From SIG607 sp045605385 (lineage in GTDB: Bacteria > Bacillota > Clostridia > Oscillospirales > Acutalibacteraceae): 64,000 nt of DNA. Location: NCBI GenBank assembly GCA_045605385.1, contig JAZUPW010000007.1:1-64000 (forward strand). The letters run 5' to 3'. A program made the position numbers and the translations under genes. This document shows, piece by piece, positions 23,529 through 31,621 of the stretch. Position 1 is the first letter of the stretch. Every line of letters starts with the position of its first letter. Under the pieces are notes generated by a model that saw only the letters and a list, made by a program, of their open reading frames with translations, was not told where the DNA came from and did no database searches.

Positions 23529-25484
23529 ATGAACAACCTTTTTAGAATGAGAGAACTTATTGAACTAATTAACAATGCCGATAAAGCCTATTTTGGCGAA
23601 GATAAGCCGATTATGACCGATAAAGAATATGATGCATTGGTTGAAGAACTGACAAATATTGAAAAGGAAACGGGTATTCATTTTAAAAACTCTCCAATTG
23701 GTAAAGTAGGCGGTGAGGTAAAAAAAGGTCTTGAACCCGTCACCCACACAAAGCCAATGCTTTCTTGCAATAAAACCAAGGATTTACGTGAAGTAGTCGA
23801 TTTTGCAAAGGAAAATGACGTGGTGCTTTCTTGGAAAATGGATGGACTTACGTTAGTACTGAGATATGAAAATGGCGAATTTAAGCAGGCGATTACACGT
23901 GGGCACGACGGTATTGTTGGTGAAGACGTAACCCATACCGTAAAAGAAATGCGCAATGTTCCTATGCACATCCCCTGTAAAGACAGTTTTGAGGTTCGTG
24001 GCGAAGGTGTACTCTCGTTTGAGGATTTTAACACCCTTACAAAACTTGGTGAAAAGTCATCCCACCCAAGAAGTGTTGCGGCTGGTGCAGTTAGAAGCTT
24101 TGTCGCAGATAGAGGTAAACTTTATCATCTCGATTTTTTTGCCTTTGAACTTATTAAGGAAGATGCTCCGAACACAAAAATAGCGCAATTGAAGTTTTTA
24201 AAAGAAAACAACTTTGCTGTTGTTGAGCATATTTTGGTTGAGTCGGACAACGAGGAAGAGATTGAAATTGCCATCAAAAAGTGGACTCCCGAAGGTTTTG
24301 CATATCCTGTTGACGGCATTGTGGCAGAGTATAACGATATTGAATATGGTAAATCTTTGGGAGCTACCGCTCATCACGAGAAAAGAATGTTGGCACTAAA
24401 ATGGAAAGACGAAGTTAAAACAACCGTTTTTCGTGGCGTTACCCTTAACACTACCCGTAACGGAACGGTAAGTATCGTGGGTGAATTTGATGAAGTTACT
24501 ATTGACGGCACCAAAATTCACAGAGCAAGTCTGCATAATTTAAGCAATTTTGAAAAATTTCAGTTTGGCATCGGCGATATTATAAGCGTTTATAAAGCCA
24601 ATATGATTATTCCGCAAATTTCCGAAAATCTTACTCGTAGCGGTACATACATGTTGCCAAAATACTGCCCAAGTTGTGGAGAAGAACTTACCGTTCAGGT
24701 GTCTTCCGGTGGAATTAAAGAACTATATTGCCCTAATACGGAATGTATTGCCCGAAATGCAAATAAGATTGCTCGCTTCTGTGATAAAAATGCAATGAAT
24801 ATTGACGGTCTTTCGGCTACTACTATTGAAAAAATGGTAGCTTATGGATGGGTTAAAAATTTCAAGGATTTGTATCATCTTGAAATTCACGCTGACAGTA
24901 TTCTATCGGCGCCCGGTTTTGGCCCCGATAGATATAACGCACTTATCGAAGAAATTGAAAAGAGTCGCAAATGTTTAATGCATAGATTTTTAGTTGGTAT
25001 TGGTATTCCGCTCTTAGGCCCCGAAGCCGCAAAGAAATTGCATCAGTATTTTTATGGCTCTATGGAAAAATTTGAGGATGCCATAAAAGCGGGATTTCGT
25101 TTTTCTCATATCGAAGGCATTTCCGAATCTTTAAATTCAGCCATTTATGAATGGTATGAAAAGCCTATTAACCAAAACACCCTTCATGCGCTTATGGCTG
25201 AGCTTGAATTCATGGGTGTGCAAAAACAAAATGAGGGTAATTCTAATCCCTTCTTCGATAAACAAATCGTGGTTACCGGCACCTTCGAAAATTTTGATCG
25301 CCCCGCAATTATTGCGCTACTTGAATCGCTTGGCGCGGTTACACATAGTAGCGTTAATAAATCTATTGATTATTTAATTTACGGCAATCTTCCGGGCAGC
25401 AAAAAGGTCGGTCTTGCAATAGAAAACGGCGTTACTATGATAAGCGAGCAAAAATTCGCCGAAATGCTGGAGCAGAACCGATGA
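23529..25484 (+). CDS. ligA: NAD-dependent DNA ligase
   Basis: 651 residues with the full LigA architecture. Domain Ia has the YDxLVxEL-like helix. The adenylation motif is SWKMDG with the nucleotide-accepting Lys at 103. Then come ITRGHDGIVGEDVT, an OB fold, a Cys4 zinc finger (CPSCGEEL and CPNTEC, about 378-405), helix-hairpin-helix repeats, and a C-terminal BRCT domain (VVTGTFENFDRPAI to the end). It seals nicks using NAD. It sits inside the accessory operon rather than next to pcrA or gatC genes, so it is probably a second, dedicated ligase. Its stop overlaps the next start (ATGA). Confidence 0.95.
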   Translation: MNNLFRMRELIELINNADKAYFGEDKPIMTDKEYDALVEELTNIEKETGIHFKNSPIGKVGGEVKKGLEPVTHTKPMLSCNKTKDLREVVDFAKENDVVLSWKMDGLTLVLRYENGEFKQAITRGHDGIVGEDVTHTVKEMRNVPMHIPCKDSFEVRGEGVLSFEDFNTLTKLGEKSSHPRSVAAGAVRSFVADRGKLYHLDFFAFELIKEDAPNTKIAQLKFLKENNFAVVEHILVESDNEEEIEIAIKKWTPEGFAYPVDGIVAEYNDIEYGKSLGATAHHEKRMLALKWKDEVKTTVFRGVTLNTTRNGTVSIVGEFDEVTIDGTKIHRASLHNLSNFEKFQFGIGDIISVYKANMIIPQISENLTRSGTYMLPKYCPSCGEELTVQVSSGGIKELYCPNTECIARNANKIARFCDKNAMNIDGLSATTIEKMVAYGWVKNFKDLYHLEIHADSILSAPGFGPDRYNALIEEIEKSRKCLMHRFLVGIGIPLLGPEAAKKLHQYFYGSMEKFEDAIKAGFRFSHIEGISESLNSAIYEWYEKPINQNTLHALMAELEFMGVQKQNEGNSNPFFDKQIVVTGTFENFDRPAIIALLESLGAVTHSSVNKSIDYLIYGNLPGSKKVGLAIENGVTMISEQKFAEMLEQNR

Positions 25485-26332
25485 AGCTCTATATTAAAAA
25501 AATAATAATCGAGAAAAACAGAAAAATCACCGAAAGTCTTGAGTTTAACAAAGGGCTTTCGGTGGTTAAAGGGAGCGCGGAACTTTATGATGTTATAAAA
25601 TTACTTCTTGGAAAGCAGGAGGCGGCTCGCAATTTTTATGACGTAAGATTTTTGGCTGTTGTTGAACTTGATAAAACCTATTATATTCGTGGAAGAAAAG
25701 ATAAAGGCAACCTTTTATTTGATTTTTCTGTTTGTTTGGATGATAAAGAATGTCGTGATGAATATTTTGAAAAAGTACAACAAAGCAGAGAAATAGATTC
25801 TTCCCTTTTCTTTCACCGTTTTAAAAGGCAAGATTACCCACACAAACTTTTCAGATATAAAGATTTACTGAAAAATTATCCGGATGGCGATTTCTCGACA
25901 CTTACAAACGGTTATGGAACAACCCGTAGTTTCAGAGGATTTACTACCGACTACATCAAAGATTTTAAGCCCGTAAGATTGCGAGAAGATAAGGTCTTTT
26001 TCTTAAAACTTTCAGATAACGGCGAGTTTAATGTTGGCTACCTTGATAGCAACGAAAAAATATTTTTAAGCGAAAGCGAGAACATCCTTTATCATTATTT
26101 AAGCTTCATAAGTATTGCGGATTTTTGGTCGAAGGCCGAAAAAATAAGAAATCTTAACCGAGTGGTTAAACCGCTTATTGTGTCTAACTTTTTAGAACGT
26201 TTAGATGACAGTATTAATTTATCTGAAATAGTGCGCCGCACAAATCAAATTGATAGACAGATTATTATCTTTTCAGAAGAACAAGTGAATCACACATTGC
26301 TTTTTAATCAAGATAAGGAGTTGGTTGTATGA
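25481..26332 (+). CDS. Degenerate RecF/SMC-like ATPase-fold protein
   Basis: 283 residues. The start IKKIIIEKNRKITESLEFNK, then LSVVKGSAELYDVIKLLLG, is laid out like the N-terminus of RecF/SMC-type ATPases, but the GxxGxGKS Walker A residues are missing. Near the C-terminus PLIVSNFLERLDDS and RQIIIFSEEQ sit where Walker B and the switch strand would be. I infer a pseudo-ATPase that may bind DNA ends or a partner. Its start overlaps the ligA stop by four bases and its stop overlaps the next gene. Confidence 0.55.
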   Translation: MKLYIKKIIIEKNRKITESLEFNKGLSVVKGSAELYDVIKLLLGKQEAARNFYDVRFLAVVELDKTYYIRGRKDKGNLLFDFSVCLDDKECRDEYFEKVQQSREIDSSLFFHRFKRQDYPHKLFRYKDLLKNYPDGDFSTLTNGYGTTRSFRGFTTDYIKDFKPVRLREDKVFFLKLSDNGEFNVGYLDSNEKIFLSESENILYHYLSFISIADFWSKAEKIRNLNRVVKPLIVSNFLERLDDSINLSEIVRRTNQIDRQIIIFSEEQVNHTLLFNQDKELVV

Positions 26333-26925
26333 CAATACCAAACGATGAAAACGAGAAAAGAAAGAAACTTTTTGACTTTTATGAAAATATTAAAAAAGGA
26401 AATTCCGTTTTTTCTGCAGAAGAATTAGATATTGTTATAGAAACATTAAATTTAGCAAGGCAAACTGTTAAGCAAACCAATCAAGGCAATATAAAAAGCA
26501 ATACCCCTCCGAACAAAAACGATAGCGATGAAAATGTCGAAGTCGCTCAAACCGAACCACCTGAAATTCCCCAAAAAGAAGAAACTTATGACAATAAAAC
26601 ACTTCCGCTGCCGAACTATGACTGGTTTGTAACAAAGCACGATGGAAAGACAGTTTCTAATACCTTTACCGGTTCGTGTCGAAAAGACGCAACCAAAGGC
26701 CATTTTTCAACCGCAACGTTTAATTACAAGATTTCTGTTAGTAACGTTGGGAAAGAGAATGCGAAAATCATTGTTAATTGCTTTTTAGAAAAGCCTTGGT
26801 ATAAAGGTGGAGGTCGTAAGCTGCTCGCAGAGAATGAATTTGAATGTTCACCTTGCGGATTAGCAGAAGCAGTAAGCCATCTAAATAACAAATGTCAGAA
26901 ATTTATGGAGGATGATAAAAAATGA
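26329..26925 (+). CDS. Unknown protein sharing an N-terminal module with the SNF2 ATPase
   Basis: 198 residues. Residues 9-45 (KLFDFYENIKKGN, FSAEELDIVIETLNLA) match residues about 20-60 of the SNF2 protein at 17150. A Pro/Asn/Glu-rich linker (about 50-90) follows. The C-terminal half (YDWFVTKHDGKTVSNTFTG, then CFLEKPWYKGGG) is a beta-rich domain I do not recognise. The shared module suggests docking to a common partner. Overlaps its neighbours by four bases on both sides. Confidence 0.7.
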   Translation: MTIPNDENEKRKKLFDFYENIKKGNSVFSAEELDIVIETLNLARQTVKQTNQGNIKSNTPPNKNDSDENVEVAQTEPPEIPQKEETYDNKTLPLPNYDWFVTKHDGKTVSNTFTGSCRKDATKGHFSTATFNYKISVSNVGKENAKIIVNCFLEKPWYKGGGRKLLAENEFECSPCGLAEAVSHLNNKCQKFMEDDKK

Positions 26926-27278
26926 CTGATAAAAAGAATAATATGCTATCTGCTGTAAGACTTTGGGCTATATCTCAGGGTATGGAAGAAATAACCGATG
27001 ATGAAGATTATACATATTGGACAGATATTGCATTCGAGAAGGAAGATAAGATTTACGGATTTATAACCGAATTTGACCGTGGCGCAGAAAAACTAAAATT
27101 CAAATCGGTATTTGTTCGTGACTTTTGCGATTATGCTTATATTGTTACTGATGATGAGAATAAGAAAAAATATATTGAAGATAATACGGTAGATGGTATG
27201 GGGATACTATGCTATTCAAACGCTTTTGGACTAGGGATGACCTATCAAATATTAAAGAACCCTCGCTTGCTATATTGA
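26922..27278 (+). CDS. Unknown 118-residue acidic protein
   Basis: No family recognised. A single small alpha/beta domain, acidic, with AVRLWAISQGMEEITDDEDY near the start. ATGA overlap with the previous gene shows it is the last gene of the ligase operon. No terminator is obvious after it; operator 9 follows 33 bases later. Confidence 0.65.
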   Translation: MTDKKNNMLSAVRLWAISQGMEEITDDEDYTYWTDIAFEKEDKIYGFITEFDRGAEKLKFKSVFVRDFCDYAYIVTDDENKKKYIEDNTVDGMGILCYSNAFGLGMTYQILKNPRLLY

Positions 27279-27310
27279 CACCGATATGATAAAATCAAAT
27301 ATAATTCAAT

Positions 27311-27344
27311 TGCACCAAATTAGGTACATAACCTTTGCTATAAT
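27311..27344 (+). promoter_or_regulatory. Operator-promoter 9, drives the hairpin RNA
   Basis: TGCACCAAATTAGGTACA at 27311-27328, ten bases, TATAAT at 27339-27344. No reading frame follows; the predicted start near 27351 lies six bases before the first hairpin. Confidence 0.8.
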
Positions 27345-27350
27345 GGCATA

Positions 27351-27524
27351 GATTAAGCGAAACAATTTTGTTTCGCCACAAAATCTTTGATTTTGCGACA
27401 AATTTTTAGTAAAAATTTGTCCTATCCCATTGCAATGAATGTTGTGCAAAATTAAATATTAGAATTTAATTTTGCGAAAGCCACTTTTTAAGTGGCTTGT
27501 CGGAACGCTTTTAAGCGTTTCGAC
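27351..27524 (+). ncRNA. Hairpin-array non-coding RNA
   Basis: Six near-contiguous hairpins. H1 27357-27376 (GCGAAACAA/TTGTTTCGC). H2 27379-27395 (CAAAATC/GATTTTG). H3 27397-27421 (11 bp, GACAAATTTTT/AAAAATTTGTC). H4 27446-27475 (12 bp, GCAAAATTAAAT/ATTTAATTTTGC). H5 27478-27498 (9 bp, AAGCCACTT/AAGTGGCTT). H6 27499-27524 (12 bp with one G-U, GTCGGAACGCTT/AAGCGTTTCGAC). Loops are two to six bases and spacers zero to two, except a 24-base gap (27422-27445). Two more hairpins follow at 27545-27564 and 27567-27583, possibly outside the transcript. The only ATG-started frames are a few codons long. It matches no RNA family I know. Confidence 0.7.
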
Positions 27525-27584
27525 TAACTACAATCATTATAAACATTGAAAAATCTTTTTCAATAAATTTCATATTATGAAATA

Positions 27585-27613
27585 TTGAATATACAAAGAA
27601 TCTGTGATATTAT
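27585..27613 (+). promoter_or_regulatory. Promoter of the IclR gene
   Basis: TTGAAT and TATTAT, 17 bases apart, ending 20 bases before the ATG at 27633. A conventional promoter without the palindrome, so the IclR gene lies outside the regulon. Confidence 0.55.
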
Positions 27614-27632
27614 TGTTTCAAGGAGTGATAAT

Positions 27633-28400
27633 ATGATTGGTTCTGTACAAAAAGCCGTAAAGATGCTTAATACAATTTCGGAAGGAAAAAACCGACCCGT
27701 TTCTCTTTTACATATAAGCAATGTAACGGGAATAAACAAATCAACCTGCTCACATATAATATCTACTCTTGTTGCAGAAGGCTTTATCAAGCAGATTTCC
27801 CATTCAAAAGGTTACGTGTTGGGACCTGCAGCATACTGTCTTTCAAGACACGGAAAGTATAATGAAGAACTTACAACGGTAAGCCATCCCTTAATGCGCT
27901 GGCTTCATAAAAAAACGGGATATACCGTAATTCTTGCAGTAGTTGAAAGCGGCAAAAAATATACAATAGATTATATTGATACAAAAAGCGAAATTCTTCC
28001 CGAACTTTCAGCAATTATGCCCGATGATATATACCGTACCGCAAGCGGCAGAATTATTATGGCAAATATGAGTAAGTCTGACGTACTGAGTGTTTTTGAA
28101 AAAAACGGTATTCCGCCAAAAGGTCATTGGGATAATGTTTCTTCTTTTGAAGAATTAGAAAAAAATCTTTCCGAAATAGATAAGGATTCTGTTGCTAAAA
28201 CTCTTTTTACAAGAGAAGATGGCAAAATTTTGCTTGGTTATGCCGCCGCAATTTTCAAATATACAAAGTGTGTAGGCGCAATTGGAGTTGCTGTTCTATG
28301 TACAAAAGAAGAATATGAACAATTTCAAGAAGAAAAACTTATAAAACACAATATTATAAAGGCAAGAACAGAAATCGGAAGACGGCTTAAATATTCATAA
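27633..28400 (+). CDS. IclR-family transcriptional regulator
   Basis: 255 residues. The N-terminal winged helix (SVQKAVKMLNTISEG, then LLHISNVTGINKSTCSHIISTLVAEGFI) is followed by the IclR ligand-binding domain (YRTASGRIIMANMS, KTLFTREDGKILLGYAAAIF). Ligands are usually small organic acids or sugars. The start at 27633 follows AAGGAG. It probably controls the Gfo/Idh/MocA genes nearby, perhaps together with the AraC protein at 28485. Confidence 0.88.
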   Translation: MIGSVQKAVKMLNTISEGKNRPVSLLHISNVTGINKSTCSHIISTLVAEGFIKQISHSKGYVLGPAAYCLSRHGKYNEELTTVSHPLMRWLHKKTGYTVILAVVESGKKYTIDYIDTKSEILPELSAIMPDDIYRTASGRIIMANMSKSDVLSVFEKNGIPPKGHWDNVSSFEELEKNLSEIDKDSVAKTLFTREDGKILLGYAAAIFKYTKCVGAIGVAVLCTKEEYEQFQEEKLIKHNIIKARTEIGRRLKYS

Positions 28401-28436
28401 AAAGATTTTCACAGCAAAGCGAAAAGAAAACAACTT

Positions 28437-28462
28437 CGCCCACGCCTTACAAGGCGTGGGCG
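28437..28462. terminator. Bidirectional hairpin between convergent regulators
   Basis: A perfect 12-bp GC-rich stem CGCCCACGCCTT/AAGGCGTGGGCG with loop AC. Confidence 0.7.
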
Positions 28463-28484
28463 TTACTTATCTCATTTTTTATTT

Positions 28485-29270
28485 TTACGTTCTGTTTTTA
28501 TATTCCTTCGGTGATACGCCAATCTGCTTTTTAAACACGTTAGAAAAATATAAAGCATCGGCATATCCGCAAAGGAAAGCTACGTTTTTAACCGAATCTA
28601 TACCGTGGTCAAAAAGCGTTACGGCGTGTTTTATTCGCATTGTACGAAGGTACTCAGAAAAAGATACTTTCATTTTTTCTTTAAAAATATGTGAAATATA
28701 TTTTGAATTATAGCCAAGTTCCTCTGAAAGCGAAACAAGGGAAAAATCAATTTCATCAAAGGATTCTTCGGTTATTTCAAGAATTTTGTTTATAAGAGTA
28801 TTACTTTTATCTGTCTTTTTAGAAAATCTTGAAAAAGCGTAAAGCAACATACTTTCTGCCGCAAGGTCGGTGTCAAATTCGTCGGCACGGGAAATACTAT
28901 CGGACCAGATAGGTATAAGATTTTCAAATCCTGTAAATGCTCTGTTTCCCTTACTTACCGAAAAACGGCGGAACAGTTCTTCTGCTCTGCCCCCTTCAAA
29001 AGCAACGTATACATACTCACAATCTTTATTTTCATAAAGCACTATTTCTTCGCCTTTGAACAAAAACACAAGCATTCCCTTAGAAAAAGGCAATCTTATA
29101 CCGTCTAATTTAAAAATGCCGCTTCCCTTTGTAATAAGTACGGCACGGTGAACGTTAAGACGGTATGATTTTCCTGTTAAATTCTCACCTGTTTCCTTTA
29201 CAAAATACTTAACGTCTATTTTGCTTATTGTTTCCTCGGTTATAAATTTACACATATTGCCCCGTTTCAT
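28485..29270 (-). CDS. AraC-family transcriptional regulator
   Basis: 261 residues: a short sensor half (VHRAVLITKGSGIFKLDG) and a C-terminal double helix-turn-helix ending in FKKQIGVSPKEYKNR. The start at 29270 follows AAAGGGG. Divergent from the oxidoreductase at 29414, with a pair of direct repeats in the shared region that fit AraC binding. Confidence 0.85.
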   Translation of the reverse strand: MKRGNMCKFITEETISKIDVKYFVKETGENLTGKSYRLNVHRAVLITKGSGIFKLDGIRLPFSKGMLVFLFKGEEIVLYENKDCEYVYVAFEGGRAEELFRRFSVSKGNRAFTGFENLIPIWSDSISRADEFDTDLAAESMLLYAFSRFSKKTDKSNTLINKILEITEESFDEIDFSLVSLSEELGYNSKYISHIFKEKMKVSFSEYLRTMRIKHAVTLFDHGIDSVKNVAFLCGYADALYFSNVFKKQIGVSPKEYKNRT

Positions 29271-29320
29271 AAAAACACCCCTTTGTTACATAATAACTTT
29301 GTATAATGCGTTTGTCAAAC

Positions 29321-29355
29321 TTTTTTCTATAAATTCATAGATTTTTTCTATAGAT
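29321..29355 (+). promoter_or_regulatory. Direct repeats, likely AraC-protein binding site
   Basis: TTTTTTCTATAAAT (29321-29334) and TTTTTTCTATAGAT (29342-29355) start 21 bases apart, two helical turns, as AraC-family half-sites do. They lie just upstream of a TATATT -10-like box near 29374 for the gene at 29414. Confidence 0.55.
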
Positions 29356-29413
29356 ATCGACTTTTAAGTGTGTTATATTGTAATTGCTAACATAAGAAAG
29401 GTGGTAAAAAGAA

Positions 29414-30655
29414 ATGAAAAAGATAAGACTTGGTGTATTCGGCACCCGCAGAGGTATGGATTTCAGACGCTACTTTTTAGCCCTTGGCTGTGAATTTGTT
29501 GCTCTTTGCGATAACCGACCTCACATACTTGAAGACGCCAACAAACAGTTAGGCGGCAAAGTTGCTACTTACGATAAGTTTGAAGACTTTATTGAGCACG
29601 ATATGGATGCCGTTATTATTGCTAATAACTTCCAGGAACACGTTCCCTACGTTATTGAATGTTTTAAGCGTAATCTTCATGTTTTCAGCGAATGTACTGC
29701 AGCCGCTACAATGGCAGAGTGTGTTGAATTGGTAAGAGCATTTAAAAACAGCAAATCTATTTACTTCCTTGCTGAAAACTATCCGCAAATGATTGTAAAT
29801 ATGGAAATGTCACGTATTGTTAAAGAAGGCACATTGGGTAAAATCCTTTATGCCGAAGGCGAATATAATCATCCTTCTGCCCCCGACGACAAAGAATTCT
29901 TACAAATGCACGTGTACAATTTAAACCATTGGAGAAACTATTTACCCACTACTTATTACGTAACTCACTCCTTAGGTCCGCTTATTGAAGCAACAGGCGC
30001 TATGCCTAAAAAAGTAAGCGCACACGCTATATTCGAACCCTATCCTGCTGATGAGCCGCATTCAAAAAAATCTGCCGACCGCGCAGGTATTATTGTTACC
30101 GAAAACAACGACGGTTCTGTTTTCCGTTTTGTTGGATGTTCTTCATTTGGAGCTCATCACAACGCTTACCGTTACTGCGGTGTTGACGGTTCGGTAGAAA
30201 ATATACGCAGTGAAAAACGCCGAGTATTACTTCGTTATAATAAGTGGAGTATTCCCGAAGGTATGAAAGAAGTAAACGATTACGTTGTTGAGGTGAAGGA
30301 TAAGGATGCAGAACTTATTAACAGCAGTTGGCACGACGGCGGCGATTTTATTACCGCAAGACTCTTTACCGAATACGTAAGAGCAGGCAAACAGCCCCCC
30401 GCACCCTTTGATATTTACGGTGCTACAACAATGTCAAGCGTTGGTATTCTTGCTTGGCGTAGTATTTTAGACGGCGGCAAACCTTATGAAATCCCCGATT
30501 TCAGCAAAGAAGAAGACTGCAAAAAGTGGGAAAACGACAACCTTACTCCATTCCCCGCAGCCGACGGAAGCGCTCCTACACTTCCCTGCTGTTCTAATCC
30601 CGATTTTAAATTAAGTGAAAAAAATATTGAAGAATACCTTAAACTGCTTAAATAA
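29414..30655 (+). CDS. Gfo/Idh/MocA-family oxidoreductase
   Basis: 413 residues. The Rossmann start KIRLGVFGTRRGMDFRR replaces the usual GxGxxG with GTRRG. The family landmarks follow: AVIIANNFQEHVPYVIECFK, then HVFSECTAA (the EKP-like motif is SEC here), AENYPQM and GEYNHPS. These NAD(P)-dependent enzymes oxidise or reduce sugars or inositols. It is closely similar along its whole length to the protein at 31622, with an EamA transporter between them. Substrate unknown; some relatives are GH109-type glycosidases. Confidence 0.85.
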   Translation: MKKIRLGVFGTRRGMDFRRYFLALGCEFVALCDNRPHILEDANKQLGGKVATYDKFEDFIEHDMDAVIIANNFQEHVPYVIECFKRNLHVFSECTAAATMAECVELVRAFKNSKSIYFLAENYPQMIVNMEMSRIVKEGTLGKILYAEGEYNHPSAPDDKEFLQMHVYNLNHWRNYLPTTYYVTHSLGPLIEATGAMPKKVSAHAIFEPYPADEPHSKKSADRAGIIVTENNDGSVFRFVGCSSFGAHHNAYRYCGVDGSVENIRSEKRRVLLRYNKWSIPEGMKEVNDYVVEVKDKDAELINSSWHDGGDFITARLFTEYVRAGKQPPAPFDIYGATTMSSVGILAWRSILDGGKPYEIPDFSKEEDCKKWENDNLTPFPAADGSAPTLPCCSNPDFKLSEKNIEEYLKLLK

Positions 30656-30663
30656 TTTACTTT

Positions 30664-30694
30664 AAGAGCAGAAGAATAATTTTCTTCTGCTCTT
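30664..30694 (+). terminator. Intercistronic terminator or processing hairpin
   Basis: A 13-bp perfect stem AAGAGCAGAAGAA/TTCTTCTGCTCTT with a weak AT tail. Confidence 0.55.
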
Positions 30695-30727
30695 ATTTAT
30701 AAATTTATAGATAGAGGTTTAAAATAC

Positions 30728-31588
30728 ATGTATTACGCGCTTATAATTCTTTCAACCGCTGTTTTTGCGTGCGGTTTTTTGCTTAACGACGTTTATAGAA
30801 AATCAGCAGGAAGTACCGTTAAAGCAAGTCTTCAATACACCTTCTTAAGCAGCCTTGCGGGACTTATTGCTTTGTTTTTAATAAACGGTTTTTTATTTGA
30901 ATTCACACCATTCGCTTTTATAATTGCATTACTTACGGCAATAAACGGTTTTGGTTTTAGTTTTTGCGCTTTTAAAGCGCTTAACCATATAAACCTTTCA
31001 GTATACTCTGTTTTTTCAATGCTTGGCGGAATGTTGCTTCCCTTTTTACAAGGCATATTCTTTTACGGCGAAAAATTCACCGTTGCCAAAGTGCTTTGTC
31101 TTGTATTTATTATTGCCGCGCTTTTATGCACCATAGAAAAAGGCAAAGCAAAAGGTTTTATATACTACATAGGTATTTTTACACTTAACGGTATGTCCGG
31201 CGTACTTTCTAAAATATTTGCTTCAAGCCACTATCCTAAAACAAGCGCCGCAGGTTATTCAATACTTACCGCCCTTTGCAGTACAGTAATTGCCGCATTT
31301 ATTCTTATTGGTATGGCGATAAAGAACAAAGAGCAGTTTTTTCCGTCCCTTAAAGCCACAGTTGTATCTGCAGTGGGCGGAATAAGCAATCGTCTTGCTA
31401 ACTTCTGGCTTGTAATTGCCCTTATGCACGTAGATGCATCTATTCAATACCCACTTGTAACGGGCGGCGTTATGATAGGTTCTACAATTGCTTCCTGCTT
31501 TACAGAAAACAAACCCAAGCGAAACGATATTATATCAGTTGTTTTAGCCTTTATCGGAATGCTTATACTTTTTGTTATTCCGATTTAA
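30728..31588 (+). CDS. EamA/DMT-family membrane transporter
   Basis: 286 residues with ten predicted membrane helices in two halves, the DMT layout. The end of the first half has GFSFCAFKALNHINLSVYSVF, and the second half has the matching LANFWLVIALMHVDASIQYP. Likely exports or imports a small metabolite related to the flanking oxidoreductases. Confidence 0.85.
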   Translation: MYYALIILSTAVFACGFLLNDVYRKSAGSTVKASLQYTFLSSLAGLIALFLINGFLFEFTPFAFIIALLTAINGFGFSFCAFKALNHINLSVYSVFSMLGGMLLPFLQGIFFYGEKFTVAKVLCLVFIIAALLCTIEKGKAKGFIYYIGIFTLNGMSGVLSKIFASSHYPKTSAAGYSILTALCSTVIAAFILIGMAIKNKEQFFPSLKATVVSAVGGISNRLANFWLVIALMHVDASIQYPLVTGGVMIGSTIASCFTENKPKRNDIISVVLAFIGMLILFVIPI

Positions 31589-31621
31589 AATATTTTAAAA
31601 TTAAAAAGGTGGTTATTAAAA

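Larger units (their letters stand above)
8048..27583 (+). other. Accessory locus of palindrome-controlled modules (candidate new system)
   Basis: All genes point right and every transcription unit begins with the same 18-bp palindrome 10 bp from a -10 box. The contents are a retron, an HTH-WYL regulator, LRR and Sel1 proteins, a CbbX-like AAA+ ATPase, a SUFU-like protein, an SNF2-type ATPase, a MoxR/VWA pair, DNA ligase, a degenerate RecF/SMC-like protein and a hairpin-array RNA. No integrase or conjugation gene is visible inside. A TnpV remnant abuts the left end. The boundaries are set by the first operator and the last hairpin. Confidence 0.7.

Noticed and set aside
8048..27344. CRISPR array
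   Set aside because: The repeated 18-bp unit is spaced irregularly by 0.6-6 kb, is palindromic and always sits at a promoter. No spacers and no cas genes.
27545..27583. Two extra hairpins as part of the hairpin RNA
   Set aside because: They lie just before the IclR promoter and may belong to it; I set the RNA end at 27524 and mention them separately.
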